A stretch of DNA of 64,000 nt from Cercospora beticola (Eukaryota > Ascomycota > Dothideomycetes > Mycosphaerellales > Mycosphaerellaceae). A program made the position numbers and the translations under genes. The notes under the pieces were generated by a model. The model worked only from the letters and a program-made list of their open reading frames with translations. It did no database searches and was not told the origin of the DNA. Each line of letters starts with the position of its first letter. Position 1 is the stretch's first letter. Shown here piece after piece: positions 23,577 through 34,738 of the stretch. The stretch is from assembly GCF_033473495.1 (NCBI RefSeq), contig NC_088936.1, positions 2,852,001 through 2,916,000 on the forward strand. Direction: 5' to 3'.

Positions 23577-26007
23577 GGTCGCCCTTTATTCCGTTGCTGT
23601 ATGCTAGGCTCACAGGCTTGATATGCTGCGATTTAGCTCTGGTCCACCCGGAGGAGGGGCAATCCCTGCATCCACTCTCGCCTACTGGCCGGGCGTGCGA
23701 TCCTTTGGTCTATGGCACACAATATCAGATCAGTACCCGCATGTTGTGGCTCGCAATGATAGGTGTTTGGGAACGCAAAGAGCTGGTGATGTTCACGATT
23801 TGATTTTCCCAGACCGTGCTTGAACATGCTTGGGCTTGAGGACTGTGTCTTTACCAGCGCTCTCGCGAAGCCGCATTCTTGATGCGCATGATTGATTACG
23901 CTGCGGCGATCTTTGGAAGACCAAAGCTGACGCTCACGAGCTCAACGGATGTGTTCGCACCTCGATCGCAAGTGATTCGGTTTACGAAAGCCAAGTTCGC
24001 CTTGAACACTCCATGTTCTGATCCTGTTGATCTCTTTGACAGCAAACTTTGAGCCTCTTACACCAGAATGCTTCGGAAGCCTCAGATGACAGCAAGGTAT
24101 CAGAATAACGCTTCAGACACGAATGGCACTGTGAGTCCGAGGCATACGTGATACTCGAAGCCACGGCGGCATCAAAATGTCTCCTCGAGGCGAAGTGGAA
24201 CTGGAAATCTAAGTATAGTTATATCGCGTCGGAGGCAAGGTCCGTAAAAGACGTCTGTTCCCGCTGTGTGGCGACGTTACGTTCGAAATGTGCATTTGGT
24301 ATGTGTTGTGTCGATGCCGAGATCGATCCACTTCACTCACTGTCCAAACAACGAGTTCGATGGGGATCACATGCATATGCACCACCACTGTCTCGTTGCA
24401 ACGTGTTTCCAGTGGCTGTGCATTCTCGCTTGCCGGTGGCGACGCAGGCGCGTATCTGTCAATCCGGTTTTTGCTTCGTCATTATCCTACTCGGGAACAT
24501 AATTCTCTGCAACAGTGTAGCCGCGGCACCAGTGCTTCATGTTTACTCGAAGCTCTTTCCTTGAACCTCTCCACAGTATGGCAGTTGCCGAACATGAGCC
24601 AGGTTCTCCAGCTTTGCGTGGCCGTCTTGGCTGTGGTTAGCGAAGAGTCTTGTGTGTCCCATAGAGTGCGTCTTGCCAAGTGGCTTAAGAGAAACCCAGT
24701 CTTCTGGGCCCACGCATGGGGAAGGTGATGTGATGCGCCGTGATGCATCATCGAAAACCGAGTATGTTGCTTTACCAGAAATCTGTGCTCGCCAGACTGA
24801 AATTCCTGAAGTCTCCTTGATCGCGAGGAATGTTTGGTCTTGCCATCGCCCATCTGGGCTCCTGCTGTGTTGGTCTCGCGCATGACATGGCCATTAGCTT
24901 CGAGGCGTTCTTTGTCAGCAGTGCGATTTTGATGGTGCGGGTTGCGGAGGCCATGTTTCGCGGGGAAGGTGAAGTGGAGATGCAGGCTTTCCTGTTTGGG
25001 CCTGGGAGTTCACGCATCCTGGTCGTCTGCCACCTCAGCTGATGATGAACGGACAGCGGTGCAGAGGAAGCTTTGGTTGTTCTGCCTAGTCTTTCTTCGC
25101 ACCACTGGCGTCGACTTCGATGCCAAAGCCTCGGTAGTGAGGTCGATGAGGAAATTGGCGTCCTTGTCACATGGGATGCTGCCCGTCTAGCTTATCGCCC
25201 ACGGTACCGTTCTTCGCAGCAGGAGAGGGACGGCCGGCCACCATGTTGAGGTTTCACAGTGTCCCTGGCAGAGATGCTGCTGGTGCCCACAGCGTTCCTA
25301 CGGTGGCCAGGATGAGCTCGCGGGAGCTGTCGCTGACCGCCATGTGATAGGCAAGAAATACTGTCTGATATCGACGACATCAGCAACGCGGAAGATGCGA
25401 GGCGAGCACGGCGTTCCCATTGGCGGTTATTCTAGCCTCACGAAAGGTGGGTCTGCCAAGCTACTAGTTAGCGATGGCGAAAGCACGCGCAACGCGCATG
25501 GCACGCTTGCCATCCACCTCCCCTTAGAATACCTTGGTGACATGCAAGCACGCGACAGACAAACAGGCGCGTTTGTGTTTGCCGGACTGTCTGCGACGTG
25601 CGAGACCGCGACGGCGACATGGCAAACATCCCGAAGAAGGAAATGCGACGCCACCGACCGCATGCAACAATGAATGCGGCGCTCTCCAAGACACCACGAA
25701 CGCCGAGACACATCGCACCGTCATGGAAGCTTGGCCAAACACGATTTGTGTCCCGCCTAGAAGATGCCAGGCGCTGGGCTGTGCATTCCGCCGTCTAGTC
25801 GTCTCCACCCACGTGCGGCCGCCCATCCCATACAAAAGGTACCACCTACCTACCCCTCCTACCCAGTTCGCTTTCCGCCCCAGAAGATCGGACCTGCTGA
25901 GCCTCGCCCTTTCTTTGTGCCTCGCTCACTACAAAGCTACCAGACCCAGCAACTACCCGCTTTCGGTCCCACGCAACCACCTCCGCTTCTTCGTCCCGGG
26001 ATAATTG
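23577..26007. other. Long intergenic region upstream of the ENA-type ATPase
   Basis: About 2.4 kb with no supportable gene. Frames on both strands are short and mutually overlapping. The last ~200 bp before 26008 are pyrimidine-rich (CCTACC/CCCTCCTACC runs at 25845-25880), typical of a strong fungal core promoter. Candidate PacC-type GCCARG sites are listed separately. Confidence 0.5.
25306..25771. promoter_or_regulatory. Cluster of GCCARG (PacC-type) hexamers upstream of the ENA-type ATPase
   Basis: Four matches to the PacC core GCCARG: 25306-25311 (GCCAGG), 25455-25460 (GCCAAG), 25730-25735 (GCCAAG on minus) and 25766-25771 (GCCAGG). They lie about 240-700 bp upstream of the ATPase ATG. 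ENA genes are classically induced by alkaline pH and salt, so the sites make sense. About one match per kb is expected by chance, so this is only suggestive. Confidence 0.3.
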
Positions 26008-29000
26008 ATGGAAAAACCTTCCTTGACTGCCACCTTTGATGTCGGGTCATCACACTCGACAGCACCCCATGGCCCGGGAGGCATTCCCTCCGCCGACGAC
26101 AGCGGCAATGTCGACGACCCGCCACCTATACCGAGCGCGGGCTCGAGCAGAGAGTCTGTTCTGATGAACGACAAGTCTCTGCCCGGAGCTCGCGGTACAA
26201 AAACCACCAATTCAATCACCACTGTCGACACGGCCGACAGTGCCCACATCAGCACCATCAATGCTCATGCCCACACTCTGACCCATTCCAGTGTGGCAAG
26301 CGTTCTCGGGACTACCATCGAGTGAGTGTGCGCGATCAGTGCCAGCAGGACAGTCTGCTAACATATCCCAGGAATGGCTTGGCCACCAGCGAGGTCACTC
26401 GCCGTCGTGAGCAATATGGCGCAAACCAGCTCGAAACCGAAGGCAGAGTCATCTGGTGGCGAATTCTCCTTCGCCAGGTTTCCAACAGTCTCACGCTGGT
26501 TCTTGCAATTGCCATGATCCTCAGTTACGCCACCATGGACTGGATTGAAGGCGGTGTCATCAGCGCCGTCATCGTTCTTAACATCGTGGTTGGCTTCTTC
26601 CAGGACTACCGCGCTGAGGAAACCATCGCGTCCCTTCTCGCTATGGCCGCCCCTACCTGCAAAGTCATCCGTGATCACGGCACTTTGCAGGAGATCAAGG
26701 CCGAAGATCTGGTTCCTGGTGACATCGTGCAATTGGGCGTCGGAAACGTCGTCCCTGCAGATGTCCGTCTCGCCAACAGCATTAATTTTGCAAGCGACGA
26801 AGCTCTCTTGACCGGAGAATCGAAGCCCGCCGTAAAGGATGCCGACTTCATCTCCGACAAACCTGATGCTCCCGTTGGCGATAGGCAGAATATTGCCTAT
26901 TCTTCTACCACTGTTACCCGTGGTCGTTCCTTTGGTATCGTTGTCGCCACTGGTATGACCACGGAGATTGGCAAGATCGCCGCCCTTCTCCGCGACAAGA
27001 AGCCTGTCAACGAAGGTCCATGGATCGTGCGTGCCGCGAAGAGATTCTTGAAGGGTCTCAAGGGCGCTCTCGGTCTCATTGGCACTCCGCTGCAAGTCAA
27101 GTTATCGTGGTTTGCGCTCTTCCTGTTCGCTCTCGCCATTCTTCTCGCCATCATTGTCTTCTCCGCCAACGTTTGGGATATTGATGATGAAACACTCATC
27201 TACGGTATCTGTGTCGCTGTGGCTGTCATTCCGGAGTCGCTGATCGCTGTCTTGACCATCACGATGGCTGTTGGCTCCAAAGCCATGGCTAAAGGAAACG
27301 TTATCATCCGCAAGATGGGCGCCCTCGAGGCGATCGGAGGTGTCACCAACATCTGCTCAGACAAGACTGGTACATTGACCCAAGGAAAGATGCTGGCCAG
27401 AAAAGCGTGGCTCCCAAGCGGTCGCGTTATTAAGGTCGAGAATGAGTCCAACCCGCTCGACCCTACTGCCGGAAGTCTCAACCTCGAAGGCCGCACACTT
27501 CAGTGGGCGCAGGACGTGGTCAACGACAAGGAGGTTGAGGTTTTCTTCCAGATCGCCGCACTCTGCAATGTATCCACTGTCACTCCCCCGCCAAACGCCG
27601 AGGCCGTGTGGACCGCCGCTGGCGAGCCGACCGAGATTGCTCTTCAAGTTATGGCCATGCGTACTGGTTGTGGCAAGCAGGACACCATTGCACGGGAGGG
27701 TCTCACCATCGTCACAGAGCACTCTTTCGACTCTTCTGTCAAGCGCATGACTGCCGTCTATGAGGAGTCGTCCACTGGCACTCGCACATGTTTCACCAAG
27801 GGTGCTACCGAGGTCCTGCTGCCATTGATGAATGTCAGCCACGAGACCTCCAAGGCAGTCCTGGCTCAGGCTGATGCAATGGCTACGGAGGGTCTTCGTG
27901 TCCTTTGCCTAGGCCATCGTACCCTGTCTTCGGAGGCTCGCGAGCTTTTCGCTGATCGTGCCGCCATGGAACAAAATCTGGAGTTCGCTGGTCTCGTGGG
28001 CATCTACGATCCACCGCGCCTCGAATCTGCTGGCGCTATCAAGCAGTGCCAGGCAGCTGGTATCACTGTTCACATGTTGACTGGTGACCATCTCAAGACC
28101 GCGACTACCATTGCCCGCGAGATTGGTATTTTGGCTCCTCATGTTCCAGGTGCAGATGCGGCTACGGCTGTCATGGTCGCTTCCGAGTTTGACAAGATGT
28201 CAGATGCGGAGATCGATCAGATGGCTTCCTTTCCGCTCGTTCTTGCTCGATGCTCGCCAACAACCAAACTCCGTATGCTTGAGGCCTTGCATCGCAAGGG
28301 CAAATATTGTGTCATGACAGGAGATGGTGTCAACGATTCGCCAGCACTCAAGGGCGCCGACGTGGGCGTTGCAATGGGTCTGAACGGCAGTGATGTTAGC
28401 AAAGAAGCAGCAGACATGGTCTTGACGGATGACAACTTCGCCTCGATCGTCTCTGCTATCCGCGAAGGTCGTCGTCTTTTCGACAACATTCGCAAGTTCC
28501 TGCTGCACTTGCTCATCTCCAACATCGCTCAAGTCATCCTACTGCTCATCGGTCTGGCCTTCAAGGATCGGAACGGCGTTTCTGTCTTTCCGCTCTCGCC
28601 TTTGGAGATTCTCTTCGCCAATCTCGTCTCGTCATCCTTCCTGGCCATCGGACTTGGATTGGAAGAGGCTTCTGCCGATGTCATGACACGCCCACCCCAT
28701 TCGCTCAAGGCTGGTGTGTTCACCAAGGAACTCATCATCGACAAGTTCATCTACGGTACCTGCATGGGAACTCTTTGCCTCGTTTCGTTCGTTATTGTCG
28801 CCTATGGTGTGGGTGACGGCGATCTCGGATACGATTGCAATCATAACTACAACGAAAGCTGCGAGCTGCCTTACCGCGCTAGAGGTACTGCATACTCCAT
28901 TCTCACCGTCTTGCTCTCTGTCATGGCCTGGGAGGCGAAGCATCTTGACCTCAGTCTCTTCAACATGTACCCCAACGAGGACCCACGCAAGGGACTGAGC

Positions 29001-29276
29001 ATCTTTGGCACGCTGCTGAAGAATCGTTTCTTGTTCTGGGCTGTGATGGCTGGACTGGTTACACCTTTCCCAGTGATCTTCATTCCAGTCGTCAACCGTG
29101 TGGTCTTCCGCCACCTGCCACTCGAATGGGAGTGGGGTTTGGTCTTTGCCAGTTTGGTCATTTTCGTCTCCCTCGTCGAGAGCTGGAAGGCGATCAAGCG
29201 TGTGCGCAAGGCTAAAAAGGCGAAGAAGAACGGAGAGGCCTTGCCAAACCAGATGGGAGAGAAGACTGACGTTTAA
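26008..29276 (+). CDS. ENA1: ENA-type (P-IID) cation-exporting P-type ATPase
   Basis: Exons 26008-26321 and 26372-29276; the 50-bp intron (GTGAGT...GCTAAC...CCCAG) joins in frame to give 1072 residues. The upstream TTG at 26005 is not the start; ATG is at 26008. The first ~105 residues are a Ser/Thr-rich cytosolic tail. P-type landmarks: TGES at about 252-255 (actuator), the phosphorylation motif CSDKTGTLTQGKM with Asp435, TGDGVND at 754-760, and the membrane motif IPESL in M4. The CSDKTGTLTQGKM..RKAW context and the C-terminal WEWG...ESWKAIKR region match fungal ENA Na+/K+/Li+ efflux pumps rather than SERCA or PMR1. It should sit in the plasma membrane and extrude Na+ or K+ under salt or alkaline stress. 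Which ENA paralogue this is cannot be told. Confidence 0.92.
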
Positions 29277-29856
29277 TCGCAAGAAAATCAATGATGAAGA
29301 ATGGAGAACGGGAATCACCTCAACGTGCGGACCTGTTCGGACAATAAGGACACTCTTTTGGTTATGACACATGCCTCGACTCTCACAAAGTCGATGCTGC
29401 TTGTGATGGGATTGGCGTTCTTGACTTGACGCACAGATTGGACACACCGCGTCGCTGCACCACTTCTAGTCCGCTTCGTTGACTTCGTTCACGAGGATTC
29501 CGTGCTAGTTAGTACATAGTATGATTTATTCACGATCGCTCCAACAACGACATGCGCACGAACTCCTCGATTATCAGATTTGTTTCTATTTCGAGACCCT
29601 ACCTGAGGCTCAAAATTATTGTTGTGGTTGAAATAAGGTTGTACCCTGGTCGTCAGATGAACTGACTACGATTGCTTGACTTGTATCCAAAGTCAAGTAC
29701 CCCTGGCAGGGCATCTAATGAATCCCAGATTTGAAGAAGGACAACATGGCATTTTTGCATTTCGCATCTCGCAAGCAGAACTGCGTACAAATTCATCGTA
29801 CACACTTGAGATCTTTGGGTCAAGCTCGTGCTTTCTGGAGAAGAATCAGTGCAGCC
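29277..29856. other. Intergenic, no gene seen
   Basis: About 580 bp holding the ATPase 3' region and the promoter of the next gene. An in-frame ATG at 29746 could extend the next protein by 37 residues; see that entry. Confidence 0.5.
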
Positions 29857-30838
29857 ATGCGAGCATATAATGCCTTAGTGCTTCTGGTGTGGAGCGGGCT
29901 GAGTTGCGTGGTGAAAGCTGAATCAGAGAAAGTGAGTCTGATTGACAAATGCAATGCATTCTGCGACTTTGTGTTCTATGCTGATGGCGATGGACAGTAT
30001 CCGCTTTGCTATGCTGGTTTCTGCAAGGACAACAATTGTGTGATTCAGCCTCATAATGTGACCTGGCCCTGCCCTGAATTGAGTCCTGTAAGTTGTTTCT
30101 CAAATGTTCTCTTTCATGGATTTTGATGTCCATCTTGCTGACCTTAATATGCAGTGCGAAGTAGAAGGAGCAGAATGCTTCATCGACACATACCCATATC
30201 CGGACGCTCCTATGAACCTGGGCTGTGGCGGCAGTGAAGCTGCGAAGGCGTTCAAAAAGATCAGGAGCCAGGTCACGAAGAAGCCACGTCCGGAATGGTG
30301 GGGACTTGTACACAAGTATGATGAGGAGTTGGGGAAGTATTGGAAAGAAAGGGAAGAGAGGGAGTTGAAAGAGTTTGATGGCTTGTTGAGTCCTTTTATG
30401 GAGAAGAGGTTGAGGAGGTCGGGGAATTTGCCGAAGGGGTATGATGCTAGGAAGAGGAGGATGCAGATTGAGAAGGAGGTGAGGGAGGAGAGGGAGAGGA
30501 AGGAAATGGAAGAGAAGGAGGCGGTGGAGAGGAGGGAGAGGGAGGAGAGGGAGAATAAGGAAAGGGAGGAACGGGAAAGGAAGGAGAGGGAAGAGCAAGA
30601 GAGGAAGACGAGGGTTGAGCAGGAGAAGAAGAAGAGGGCAGAGACAGAGAAGAAGGAGAAAGCAGAGCAAGAGAAGAAGATGCAAGAGCAAGAGGACGAG
30701 AAGAAGATACTGGGGAGCGAGAAGGAGAAGAAAGTCCAAGCGAGCAGGGAAGTGGAGGAAAAAAGAAAGGAGGAGAAGCTTAAAGATGTGGTTGAGGAGG
30801 CTGAAGAGGAAGGTGAACAAGAGAAATCGGAGCTGTGA
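29857..30838 (+). CDS. Secreted Cys-rich protein with a long charged helical tail
   Basis: Exons 29857-30087 and 30155-30838; a 67-bp intron (GTAAGT...GCTGACC...TGCAG) joins in phase 0, giving 304 residues. Residues 1-21 form a good signal peptide (NALVLLVWSGLSCVVKA). The mature N-terminal part (~22-105) carries nine cysteines and an NVT glycosylation sequon. The C-terminal ~150 residues are almost only Glu, Lys, Arg and Gln in ER/EK repeats, predicting a very long coiled coil or single alpha-helix. I chose the Met at 29857 because it exposes the signal peptide; an in-frame Met at 29746 would bury it. No family recognised. A secreted structural or effector-like role is inference. Confidence 0.7.
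30330..30838 (+). repeat. Purine-rich (GA) tract encoding Glu/Lys/Arg repeats
   Basis: The plus strand is nearly all purine for about 500 bp, with imperfect GAGAGG/GAAGGAG-type repeats. This is the coding sequence of the charged tail of the secreted protein above. The strand asymmetry leaves a long open Leu/Pro frame on the other strand, which I regard as an artefact. Confidence 0.7.
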
Positions 30839-31682
30839 GTGATTTGATCCGATACAAGACTGCGAGCAAAATGGTTGTACGATTAATTCCGTCAGTACTG
30901 AGTTCTAGCTTCCCATCTGCCCGTCGAAGTCCGAGGTCCAAGTTGTCCGCATTCTCCCTCACGCTCTTCGACCTTGCCCACGACCCACTTACGATAGTGG
31001 CTGCGAAAGAATATTGTTCCCTCTTGGTGTTTGGATAACCCTTGGGATCCACGGGTTTCGCAAAGTTGCTGTCGAATAGAAAGGTTCTACTGTCGAGGAC
31101 TTGTGGATCGATAAGTATAATGAGCGTTGGAAGCGTCGCGACAACACTGGTGACGAAAATCTATTCGTCATCAGGCGGCGATTTGATTCGATCCGTTGAC
31201 ACTGTTAGGCAAGCACAATCTTTGTCGCATAGGTTATGGAAATATATGGCAATGCTATGGACGTCCCACATCGACAAATAATAGGCGAGAGAGGACGCTC
31301 TCGCGTATTGACTTCGCAGGGGATTTGTTCACCATTCCGGCCGATCCGCTGCCGTCAGCAATGCCACAGTATGCCCAGACTTTCTGCGCTGTCTCCCTAA
31401 CATACTAAACCAGGTGAGGTGATCATAAAGTATCGACTAGATCTCTATTTGTGTCAGACTGAAGTTTCGCAGGGCAGGCTAGCCAATCACGCCACTCTAT
31501 TCGATCGAAGCTGTCGAGCTGGATAAACCGGCAGATGCATATTCATTTCCTCAAGCCTGACCAACCTTGAACGATGAGTGATCAAGGAGCTCCGGGTTTT
31601 CCAGAACTCAATGATATGCCAGAAGAGCGGAACCTCCATTCTGGAATTTCACAGGTTACTCCACTTTCTCGTCGCTCGCTCT
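30839..31682. other. Intergenic, no gene seen
   Basis: About 840 bp between the charged-tail secreted protein and the GH17 frame. No coding, RNA or repeat signal that I can support. Confidence 0.5.
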
Positions 31683-32798
31683 ATGCCCACAGTCATGTCT
31701 TTCGTTCTTCCATCTTTGTTCTCTTTACTTGCGTTCCTGCAAACTTGCAACGGCCAGGAGAGCAGAATTTATTAGGGCTTCAACAGCGGCAACACCCTGA
31801 CCGATTACACTGCAAAATTCGAAGATGATTTCGTCAAAGAGTTCACCACGATGCAGAACCTGCAGAACGCCCCTGGTGTTTTCAACAGCGTTCGGCTGTA
31901 CACGAACATTCAAGCCCATACGACGTCCGATGTCCTCTCTGCGATCCCTGCTGCACTCAAGACCAACACGTCGATCCTTCTCGGCTTGTGGACCAGTGGC
32001 AGCAACAACATAACCAACGAGCTCGATGCCCTTGGAAAAGCAATCGATCAATATGGCCCCGACTTCGCAAATGCCGTAGTAGCCATCTCGGTCGGTAGCG
32101 AGGATCTCTACCGCTTGTCCGACATTGGTATCAGACAGAATGCTGGCATTGGCGCTGGACCGGACGCAATTGTTCAATTCATCAACGAGACCCGGAGGTT
32201 CATCGAAGGTACCTCATTGGAAGGCAAGCCTGTCGGTCACGTCGACACTTGGCGCTCGTGGGTGAATGAGTCCAACTCGGCCGTCATCGAAGCAGTCGAC
32301 TTCATCGGCGTGGACATTTACCCGTTCTTCGAGAACGACACCACCATCGCCCCTAACTTTTACGTCAACACTTTTGACAACGCCGTTCCCATCTTCCGAG
32401 ACCGATGGGAACAGGTTGTGAATGCTTCACAAGGCAAGGATGTCTGGATCACTGAGACCGGTTGGCCTTTCAAGTCCGAGGGTCCGGCATGGGGAGAATC
32501 GCAGGCTTCTGTGGACTTCCAGGCAGAGTACTGGCGTGGAGTTGGCTGCGGAGATCTGTTTGGCAGAGTCAACACGTGGTGGTACACATTGCGGGACGCA
32601 AACCCTGAGAGCAAACAGAAGTTCGCTATCACGAATGAGGACCTCTCCACGGAGGCTTCGTTCAACCTAAGTTGCAGTGCGGTCGGCACTGGCAGGCAAA
32701 ACGCTGCCAGAAGTGCAGGTGGATTGTCTTTGAGAGAACGGGTCCAAGATATAGGCCGATGGACTTTTGCGATCTTGCTAGGCGTAGCGGTGCTTTAA
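31683..32798 (+). pseudogene. GH17 beta-1,3-glucanase-like frame interrupted by an in-frame TAG
   Basis: From ATG 31683 one frame encodes a signal peptide (MSFVLPSLFSLLAFLQ...), then meets TAG at 31773-31775, then continues in the same frame as a complete GH17 domain to 32798 (371 residues counting the stop). The TAG falls where GH17 enzymes usually have a residue before GFNSG at the start of the mature domain. The rest looks intact: acid/base Glu140 in SVGSEDLYR, nucleophile Glu258 in WITETGWPF, and a hydrophobic C-terminus (ILLGVAVL) suggesting a GPI anchor. These enzymes remodel cell-wall glucan. Options are a recent nonsense pseudogene, a sequencing error, readthrough, or an intron ending at TTAG (31772-31775) with a weak upstream donor. 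Without the stop it would be a normal exo/endo-glucanase-like protein. Confidence 0.75.
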
Positions 32799-34417
32799 CG
32801 ATCGAGCTGTATGATACTTTGTATATGCGGTTCGACATTGTTCGTCCAAAGTATTGTCTCGTTAGTGTCAAGGACTGTACGCTTGAAACATCAACATACT
32901 CTCAAGAAGCATTCTCCGAAGACCTCAGCGTGCCAAGGAAAAGTAATCATCAACGTGAACGAGGACTTAGCTCTGTTGGCGATGTCAGCTCTCAATCAAG
33001 GTGCGCTCTGGAAGGACAGACTCACGGCAAGTCGTTCAAAATTACTGCAACAAATAGCTCCCATCAACGTCGCTGTCTGAAAAGTTCAGCACAAGATAAA
33101 TTCGGTCCGGTTGAGTTTTCCGTCGGTGATCGGTGAAGACTCCCGGTAACGCGAGTACAGAGTCCAATGCTATCGTCGATAACCCTATACTTCAGTCCGG
33201 ATGAGATATGTCTTGGCCGCTTGTGATATACGCACTGCCATTCGATGCAGCCCACATCTGACGCGTACTCATCTGCTGTTTCTCCGAGACAATTGTCACG
33301 CATCCTGATTGGGCACGGCATGCATGTCTTGACACTGCACGCAATTGGCTGATTCGAATTACTGATTCGATACTGCAACAACGTACCTCCAACTAGTTGA
33401 CGTGCAGTCTAAGGCTGCATTGGAGATCCCCGGCTGGGGCAACGGGATGCACGTCGAAGCTGCCTCAGGCCTGCACTAGCAGGTGCGATAGAGCTGCGGC
33501 TATTCCAGCACACGGCGCTCAGACGGCTCGCGCTGAGCAGTGGCGCAATCGTGCCTCTGTATATGTCGTTGCTTGGTGACCACTTTCTTGTTTCTCATAT
33601 GTTACTGGCCTCCGACTGCTGCGTCGTGATCGCTTCAGGGCTTGCTCGTCGCTGGACTCATCTCTACTTCGTTTCATTGTGTCGTGGCACTCTGACATTG
33701 AACTTGCATGGAATTGGCGCGCATTATGTTCTTCGCGCAGTGTCAGTGGCTTGTTACTATAAGGCTCCATCTCACCAGTACATTCTATCCGGCGCCCATC
33801 CGCGTCCGCGTCCGCATCCAAATTCTTGGCAGACTGACAGCATTACCGAATGCAGCTTCGCTGCGCCCTAGCGCGATGCTGCAGCATTGTGAACTTCAAT
33901 AGGTAGCTTTCGCTTGCTCGCTACACCTATAGTGCTGGCTTTCGGTCGCTTGTTGGCGCAACATTGGTGCTCCAGCTGACTATTGCAATCGGCGTTTACC
34001 GCGTGCGGACACAGCCACGATCTGGGTCTTGGCGGCCAACGATTGATTCAGCATGGCACAAACCAAGACTGTTAAACCCCGAGATTGGACCTCGAAGTCA
34101 CCTATTGCTGTGTTAGTGGATTAGAATAGCGGAATTCCACTACGTCGGCACTTTCAACATGTCTGGGGAAGCACAAGCTAATGTTTCGAGCACAAAACTG
34201 CCCAGACAGGGCCCAGAGCAATGAATATATATGAGTCGTTTCTCAGTGGCAAGTAATGGTTAGGCACATTGTCAGCTTTCATTCTTCAGACTTCACAACA
34301 AGCAGGACTTACGAATTACATTCTCGAACGTCCACAAGCCGGCCTTGGGACACATCTTCCGAACATCCAGGAGTCTTGCACTTTTGTCAAGCTACCCCAC
34401 GATCACGAATTTCTGAT
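32799..34417. other. Intergenic with a Cys-rich minus-strand frame
   Basis: About 1.6 kb. A minus-strand frame at 33381-33064 is Cys-rich but lacks an ATG and signal peptide (see findings). A short tandem GTCCGC repeat lies near 33796-33815. A TATATAT stretch at 34226-34232 could serve the gene starting at 34418. No confident gene. Confidence 0.45.
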
Positions 34418-34738
34418 ATGAAGCTCAACGCCGCAATCATTTTGGCCTTCTGCGGCATCAAAGCCTTCGCCGCTGCTCAGCCCAGCCAAGAGGGTCTTGT
34501 AACTCGCGACTATCTTGTCGAGCTTGCGAATTCTCTTGATAAGCGCGATCCTGGATTCCTGATCCCATTGGTCCTATCAGCTGGAGCTGCCGGCGCAGTG
34601 GGCGTCCTCGATGGGGCAATCAACAACAACAAGCGCGATGAAGATGCGGATCCACGCGCTGCTCTACTCACTCGCGCATTACTGGAAACGGCGTTTATCA
34701 AGATGCGCGATGTCGACTTGAACGGCCCTGCGTTTTAG
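34418..34738 (+). CDS. Small secreted protein with two Lys-Arg (Kex2-type) sites
   Basis: 106 residues. The frame is open further upstream, but ATG 34418 puts a clean signal peptide at the N-terminus (AAIILAFCGIKAFAA), so I start there. The mature part contains LDKR at about 42-45 and NNKR at about 71-74, matching Kex2 cleavage sites. They bracket a hydrophobic Gly/Ala-rich segment beginning DPGFLIPLVLSAG and ending in the Asn run. There are no cysteines after the signal peptide. The layout resembles kexin-processed secreted peptides, but I see no repeated core as in ustiloxin-type precursors, and no family match. It has no introns. Confidence 0.6.
   Translation: MKLNAAIILAFCGIKAFAAAQPSQEGLVTRDYLVELANSLDKRDPGFLIPLVLSAGAAGAVGVLDGAINNNKRDEDADPRAALLTRALLETAFIKMRDVDLNGPAF

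Noticed and set aside
29846..30820. 324-codon Leu/Pro-rich open frame antisense to the charged-tail secreted protein
   Set aside because: It is the complement of a purine-rich Glu/Lys/Arg coding tract, which is stop-free by composition. The plus strand has a signal peptide, a good intron and a natural stop.
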